Shown: piece after piece, positions 6,627 to 13,611 of the stretch | Layout: every line of letters starts with the position of its first letter | Position numbering within the stretch: position 1 is the stretch's first letter | From: Parvularcula sp. | Lineage (GTDB): Bacteria > Pseudomonadota > Alphaproteobacteria > Caulobacterales > Parvularculaceae | Length of the DNA: 13,611 nt | Assembly: GCA_003506635.1 (NCBI GenBank) | Contig: DNZB01000135.1 | Coordinates: 18,690-32,300, forward strand | Direction: 5' to 3' | Position numbers and translations under genes: made by a program | The notes under the pieces: model-generated | What the model was told of the DNA's origin: nothing | The model's database searches: none | Seen by the model: the letters and a program-made list of their open reading frames with translations, nothing else

Positions 6627-7844
6627 TCACAAAAAGGGCTGGCCTATGGGCATCGCCGGCAAAGCCAAGTGCGAGGCGAGCGTTTGAGCGATGTCGGCGA
6701 ACGTGTCGCGTCGGCCTATCGCGCGCGCCTTCACGCCCGGGCCGAACGCGATCACTGGAACGAATTCGCGCGTATGGTCGGACCCTGGCGCCGTTGGATC
6801 GCAACCATGGTCCGCCGTCAAGACCGCAAGATCGCCAGAACGCAAGATCGCGCGCAAGTCCGGCAGGCGGCGGTCAAAAGCCTCAAGCGCGGCGGCGTAG
6901 CCGGCGACATTGCGGCGATGACCGTAGAGTGTGTCGAAGTCGACGAAATTCGCAAAAACGACAGCCCCGTCCGGCGCTGCGCTGATCTCAGAAAGCCATG
7001 CGTCAAAAATTGCGTCATTGCCGTCGGCCTTCACCGTTCGCGTGAGGCCTCGCTGCGCAAAAATATCTCCAATCTTGCCAATGCCGATCACCGCGCGCCC
7101 GGCTTCCCTCGCCCGATCGAGCAGCGTCGGTCCGTGCGGCGGCGTCGCATAGTCCCGCCGCGCGGGGGTGCGACGAAACTCACCTTGCCGCTCGCCGAGG
7201 AACGGCCGCGCGATGACGCGTCCGATCCGGTACTCATCAACCAGCCGCCGCGCCGCAGCGCAGACATCGTAAAGGCGCTGAAGCCCGAAGTGACGCTCGT
7301 GCGCGGCGATCTGGAAAACGGAATCGCCCGAGGTGTAGATGATCGGGCGCCCCGTGCTGATATGCTCGGCGCCCAATTCCTCGATAATCTCCGTGCCCGA
7401 AGCATGCCGGTCGCCAAGGACGCCGGGCAGTCCGGCCTCAGCGACCAGGCGTTCAACGAGGGCGCGCGGAAAGCTCGGCGGGCCTTTGGGAAAATATCCC
7501 CAATCCTGTTCAACCGGCAGGCCCATCATTTCCCAATGGCCGCTCGGCGTGTCTTTGCCGGCGCTTCTTTCGGCCGCATAGCCATAGGCGCCAGCGGACA
7601 GCGCCGGCCCGGCAAGCGGCAAGGCGCGCCCCCGCGCGGCGGCGGCGGCCGCGCCGAAGCCAAGCGCCGCCATATTCGGCAAGCGGATCGGCCCCGATCG
7701 AAGGCCGGCGACGTCGGCTGCGCCCGCGGCGCAGGCCTCAACGATATGGGCGAAGGTGTTGGCGCCCGCGTCGCCATAGCGCGCCGCATCCTCGCTTGCG
7801 CCAAGGCCAAGGGAATCAAGAACGCCGACTATCGCCCGCGCCAT
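6627..7844 (-). CDS. deoB: Phosphopentomutase
   Basis: Interconverts ribose-1-phosphate or deoxyribose-1-phosphate and the 5-phosphates, feeding DeoC and the pentose phosphate pathway. The 405-residue length matches E. coli DeoB. Alkaline-phosphatase-superfamily metal sites are present: D10 in [21 protein letters not shown] (about 299-311), TADHGCDP (343-350) and DHTRE (356-360). The threonine that carries the phosphate lies in [12 protein letters not shown] (T99), and VIARPFLG follows at about 210. The ATG at 7844 is preceded by GGGAG with a seven-base gap and gives the usual family start; the open frame upstream is not conserved-looking. It heads the leftward deoxyribose unit and is divergent from the RutR-type regulator 62 bases away, so it is a likely regulatory target. 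Confidence 0.97.
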   Translation of the reverse strand: MARAIVGVLDSLGLGASEDAARYGDAGANTFAHIVEACAAGAADVAGLRSGPIRLPNMAALGFGAAAAAARGRALPLAGPALSAGAYGYAAERSAGKDTPSGHWEMMGLPVEQDWGYFPKGPPSFPRALVERLVAEAGLPGVLGDRHASGTEIIEELGAEHISTGRPIIYTSGDSVFQIAAHERHFGLQRLYDVCAAARRLVDEYRIGRVIARPFLGERQGEFRRTPARRDYATPPHGPTLLDRAREAGRAVIGIGKIGDIFAQRGLTRTVKADGNDAIFDAWLSEISAAPDGAVVFANFVDFDTLYGHRRNVAGYAAALEAFDRRLPDLRAILRSGDLAVLTADHGCDPTAPGSDHTREFVPVIAFGPGVKARAIGRRDTFADIAQTLASHLALPAMPIGQPFL

Positions 7845-7906
7845 CAAGCCGCTCCCACCCGGGGCCGCAGCGGTATAACGCGCAGCGAATCCCCTAGATT
7901 GCTGCC
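7845..7906. promoter_or_regulatory. Divergent deoB/rutR promoter region
   Basis: The 62-base gap must hold the rutR promoter and probably the deoB promoter. The best -10 candidate for rutR is TATAAC at 7874-7879; read leftward the same spot gives TATACC. No good -35 is visible for either. The hexamer GCAGCG occurs directly repeated at 7867-7872 and 7882-7887, flanking the -10, and could be part of an operator. I see no match to the E. coli RutR palindrome (TTGACCA, two bases, TGGTCAA). Exact elements remain uncertain. Confidence 0.4.
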
Positions 7907-8581
7907 ATGACCCGAAAGCCCGTCCGAAAGTCCCAAAAGTCTGCGTCGCCGCAGGATGCACCTGCGCACGGATCGCGCATTGCGCGGCGCAATGTAGCGA
8001 AAATTCTCGCGGCGGCCGAAACAGTGTTCGCCGAGACCGGCCTGCACGGCGCCACGGTCGACGAGATCGCCCGGCGCGCCGGTATTTCGAAGTCGAATCT
8101 CCATTACTACTTCCGTACGAAGCGGGACCTTTATGTCGCGGTCCTGCAAAACACGCTTGAAGTCTGGACCGCTTCGCTCGCGAAGCTTGACCCAAAGGGC
8201 GACCCACGCACCGAACTGACGGCCTATATCAGCGAAAAGCTTGACATGGCGATGCGCCATCCGACGGCCTCGCGCGTCTTCGCCAACGAGATCTTGCATG
8301 GCGCGCCGCTTATTAAAGACTATCTGAAGACCAACCTGCGCGCGCTTGTGCGCGAAAAGGGGCGCGTCCTTGAGCGCTGGATCGCTGAAGGGCGCCTGCG
8401 GCCGATCGAACCCGTTCACCTTATCTTCCTGATCTGGGCGGCAACGCAGCATTATGCCGACTTCCTGCCGCAGGTTCGCGCCGTCCTCGGCGTCAGGGCG
8501 ATCAGCGCTGCGCAATTTCAGCAGATCAGGACCTCGCTCTGCGACGTCATATTGAACGGCGCGCTCGCCCGCGGCGAATGA
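7907..8581 (+). CDS. rutR: TetR-family regulator, RutR type (uracil/thymine-responsive)
   Basis: A 224-residue TetR-family protein. The helix-turn-helix covers about residues 32-78, with [32 protein letters not shown] and KRDLYVAVL. The ligand domain carries [20 protein letters not shown] (171-190), very close to the uracil-binding stretch of E. coli RutR; W177 and Q181 are at the positions expected to contact the base. RutR of E. coli releases DNA on binding uracil or thymine and controls the rut operon. Here it sits between the two halves of a reductive pyrimidine and deoxynucleoside cluster, divergent from deoB and convergent with cdd, and may control both units. The first 25 residues are a basic, disordered-looking tail. 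The ATG at 7907 has no strong ribosome-binding site. Family confident; target set inferred. Confidence 0.9.
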   Translation: MTRKPVRKSQKSASPQDAPAHGSRIARRNVAKILAAAETVFAETGLHGATVDEIARRAGISKSNLHYYFRTKRDLYVAVLQNTLEVWTASLAKLDPKGDPRTELTAYISEKLDMAMRHPTASRVFANEILHGAPLIKDYLKTNLRALVREKGRVLERWIAEGRLRPIEPVHLIFLIWAATQHYADFLPQVRAVLGVRAISAAQFQQIRTSLCDVILNGALARGE

Positions 8582-8593
8582 AGGCCCGCCGCG
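8570..8593. terminator. GC hairpin between converging rutR and cdd
   Basis: A perfect seven-base inverted repeat, CGCGGCG at 8570-8576 and CGCCGCG at 8587-8593, with a 10-base loop that contains the rutR stop codon. It lies where two convergent units meet (17-base gap), so it could slow transcription from both sides. Neither side has a T-run, so it is not a classic intrinsic terminator, and in such GC-rich DNA it could be chance. Confidence 0.3.
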
Positions 8594-8598
8594 CATCG

Positions 8599-11937
<3,339 letters not shown>

Positions 11938-11968
11938 TGCGCTTCAACCTTCGGCTTCGCCATTCGGC

Positions 11969-12838
11969 TCACTCCTGCGCGACCAGCGGCGCGTAGGTTT
12001 CGGGGCGCCGGTCGCGGAAGAACTGCCACAAATCACGCACTTCGCGCACCATGTCCATGTTCATGTCATGCACGATCAGCTCGTCCCTGTCGCGGCTCGC
12101 GATTTTTTCAATCTGCCCGCGGGGATTGACGAAATAACTCTGACCGTAAAACTCGCCGATCTTCCATGGCGCCTCGACGCCGACTCGGTTGATCGCGCCG
12201 ATCCAGCAGCCGTTGGCGACCGCGGCCGCCGGCTGTTCAAGCTTCCAGAGATATTCCGAAAGCCCTGCCACAGTCGCCGACGGATTGACGATATATTCCG
12301 CGCCATTGAGCGCAAGCGCGCGCCACCCTTCGGGGAAGTGCCGGTCATAACAAATATAAACGCCGAGCTTGCAATAGGCGGTGTTGAACACCGGCCAGTC
12401 TGAGGCGCCGGGCTTGAAAAAGAACTTTTCCCAGAATCCCGCGACTTGCGGAATGTGAGTCTTCCGGTATTTGCCGAGATAGGCGCCGTCAGCGTCGATC
12501 ACCGCCGCGGTGTTATAGTAGACGCCCGCGACCTTTGTGCGCTCATAGATCGGGACGACGATGACCATTTTGTGTTTGCGCGCATAATCCTGCATCAAGG
12601 CGCAAGTCGGCCCGCCCGGTATGTCTTCCGCCGCGGCATACCATTTTACGTCCTGGCTCGGGCAGAAATAGGGCTGCGTGAACACCTCCTGAAAGGACAA
12701 CACCTGCACGCCCTGCCGACCGGCCTCGTCGATCAATGGGGCGTGGGCCTCGATCATTGCTCTGCGAATGGATTCGGGTGAGCCGTCGGTCGGGCCTTTA
12801 AGCCCCATCTGGATAAGCCCGCCGCGCAAGATTCTCAT
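11969..12838 (-). CDS. Beta-ureidopropionase (nitrilase-superfamily N-carbamoyl-beta-alanine amidohydrolase)
   Basis: Hydrolyses N-carbamoyl-beta-alanine to beta-alanine, CO2 and ammonia (or the beta-aminoisobutyrate equivalent). The 289-residue carbon-nitrogen hydrolase shows the triad E51 (SFQEVFTQPYF), K126 (YRKTHIPQV) and C163 (YICYDRHFPE), plus the second glutamate E137 in GFWEKFF. NPSATVAGLSEYLWKLEQ (185-202) and AINRVG are typical of the beta-ureidopropionase branch, including human UPB1, rather than plain nitrilases. The human enzyme is longer, about 384 residues, with an N-terminal extension absent here. The frame is open upstream to 12997, but that part overlaps mmsA; the ATG at 12838, giving MRILRGGLIQMG, is the family start. 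It lies 17 bases after mmsA and before the NCS1 gene. The bacterial alternative for this step is the unrelated M20-peptidase type, so the choice of enzyme is informative. Confidence 0.92.
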   Translation of the reverse strand: MRILRGGLIQMGLKGPTDGSPESIRRAMIEAHAPLIDEAGRQGVQVLSFQEVFTQPYFCPSQDVKWYAAAEDIPGGPTCALMQDYARKHKMVIVVPIYERTKVAGVYYNTAAVIDADGAYLGKYRKTHIPQVAGFWEKFFFKPGASDWPVFNTAYCKLGVYICYDRHFPEGWRALALNGAEYIVNPSATVAGLSEYLWKLEQPAAAVANGCWIGAINRVGVEAPWKIGEFYGQSYFVNPRGQIEKIASRDRDELIVHDMNMDMVREVRDLWQFFRDRRPETYAPLVAQE

Positions 12839-12855
12839 AGGTCGCCTGCTGTCCT

Positions 12856-13611
12856 TCAGTTCATGGTTGGAAAACGGAAATCGGCGCCCGCCCTGATGCC
12901 GGTCGGCCAGCGAGACGTCACCGTTTTTAGGCGCGTATAGAAGTGCGCGGCCTCCGGCCCGTAGATGCCGTGCGCGCCGAAATTCGAGCGCTTCCATCCG
13001 CCGAAGCTGAAGTAACCGACCGGCACCGGAATCGGCACGTTGATGCCGACCATGCCGACCTTGATGCGCGCGGCGAAATCGCGCGCCGCATCGCCGTCGC
13101 GCGTGAAGATCGCCGTTCCGTTCGCAAAGGGGTTGTTGTCGATCAGGGCGACCGCGGCTTCGTAATCGTCAGCGCGCACGACCGAGAGAACCGGACCAAA
13201 GATCTCCTCGTCATAGGCGCACATCCCTGGCCGCACCCGGTCAAGAAGCGCGCCGCCGAGCCAGAACCCGTCCTCATAGCCCTGCAATGCGAGCCCGCGC
13301 CCGTCGACGACGATCTCGGCGCCGTCCTCAGCCGCGCGTCCAATCAGGCCGGAGACGCGGTCGCGGTGGGCCTTGCTGATGAGCGGGCCCATTTCCGCCT
13401 CTTCATCCGTACTCGGACCGATCCGCAGCGCGCGCACGCGCGGCGCAAGACGGGCGATCAGCCGGTCGGCCGTTTCGGCGCCCACCGGAACGGCGACCGA
13501 AATCGCCATGCAGCGCTCACCGGCCGAACCAAACGCCGCCCCCATCAGCGCGTCGGCCGCCTGGTCAAGATCGGCGTCAGGGAGCACGATCATGTGGTTC
13601 TTGGCCCCGCC
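12856..13611 (-). CDS. mmsA: Methylmalonate/malonate-semialdehyde dehydrogenase, CoA-acylating (5' end beyond window)
   Basis: The last 251 residues of a roughly 500-residue protein; the window starts inside it at GGAKNHMIVLPDADLDQA. GGAKNHM followed by FGSAGERCMAIS (catalytic cysteine at fragment residue 34) is diagnostic for the MmsA/IolA branch of aldehyde dehydrogenases. These use CoA and release CO2, giving acetyl-CoA from malonate semialdehyde and propionyl-CoA from methylmalonate semialdehyde. Later parts also fit: DEEIFGPVLSVVRAD, MVGINVPIPVPVGYFSFGGWKRS and FYTRLKTVTSRWP. It would finish breakdown of uracil and thymine after the aminotransferase, although MmsA also serves valine and inositol breakdown. 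It is the first gene seen of the right-hand leftward unit, 17 bases before the beta-ureidopropionase. The promoter of this unit is outside the window. Confidence 0.95.
   Translation of the reverse strand, partial: GGAKNHMIVLPDADLDQAADALMGAAFGSAGERCMAISVAVPVGAETADRLIARLAPRVRALRIGPSTDEEAEMGPLISKAHRDRVSGLIGRAAEDGAEIVVDGRGLALQGYEDGFWLGGALLDRVRPGMCAYDEEIFGPVLSVVRADDYEAAVALIDNNPFANGTAIFTRDGDAARDFAARIKVGMVGINVPIPVPVGYFSFGGWKRSNFGAHGIYGPEAAHFYTRLKTVTSRWPTGIRAGADFRFPTMN

Noticed and set aside
6669..7910. Long forward-strand open frame (413 codons) opposite deoB
   Set aside because: It lies wholly antisense to a well-conserved phosphopentomutase, is arginine-rich with no recognisable domain, and is typical of shadow frames in GC-rich DNA.
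7844..8596. Reverse-strand open frame (250 codons) opposite rutR
   Set aside because: It is antisense to the RutR-type gene, which has clear family motifs; the shadow has none.

Overview
This GC-rich window looks like chromosomal DNA of an alphaproteobacterium, probably of the Hyphomicrobiales (rhizobia and methylotroph relatives). That placement is inferred from protein style and codon use (strong G/C at third positions), not from a marker gene. Genes are tightly packed, with no non-coding stretch over 300 bases, and I see no RNA genes, insertion sequences, phage genes or CRISPR.

The core (1114-13611) is a pathway cluster for pyrimidine nucleosides and deoxynucleosides. On the right is a leftward unit: mmsA (5' end outside the window), a nitrilase-fold beta-ureidopropionase, an NCS1 nucleobase transporter, dihydropyrimidinase and cytidine deaminase. 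A rightward TetR-type regulator, very like RutR, follows at 7907-8581. Divergent from it is a second leftward unit: phosphopentomutase deoB, a deoxyribose-phosphate aldolase of the animal-like type, a two-module aldehyde dehydrogenase of the ALDH16 type, a HAD phosphatase and a class III aminotransferase suited to beta-alanine or beta-aminoisobutyrate.

The genes join into one route. Cytidine or deoxycytidine is deaminated by Cdd. Phosphorolysis (enzyme not in the window) gives uracil or thymine plus a pentose-1-phosphate. DeoB makes the 5-phosphate, and DeoC splits deoxyribose-5-phosphate into glyceraldehyde-3-phosphate and acetaldehyde, which ALDH16 may oxidise. The base is reduced (dihydropyrimidine dehydrogenase also not in the window), opened by HydA, decarbamoylated by the beta-ureidopropionase, transaminated, and the semialdehyde is turned into acetyl-CoA or propionyl-CoA by MmsA. 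The aminotransferase that completes base breakdown sits in the sugar unit, which ties the two units together.

The left end (1-1090) is a separate small locus: the start of a leftward SAF-domain protein (altronate dehydratase/sulfolactate lyase small-subunit type) and a divergent HutC-type GntR regulator. Between them lies an AT-rich patch with a plausible leftward promoter overlain by a direct repeat.

The most interesting points are the adjacent animal-like aldolase and ALDH16 genes, the dead second module of ALDH16, the use of a RutR-type regulator beside a reductive rather than Rut pathway, and an unexplained HAD phosphatase in the operon.
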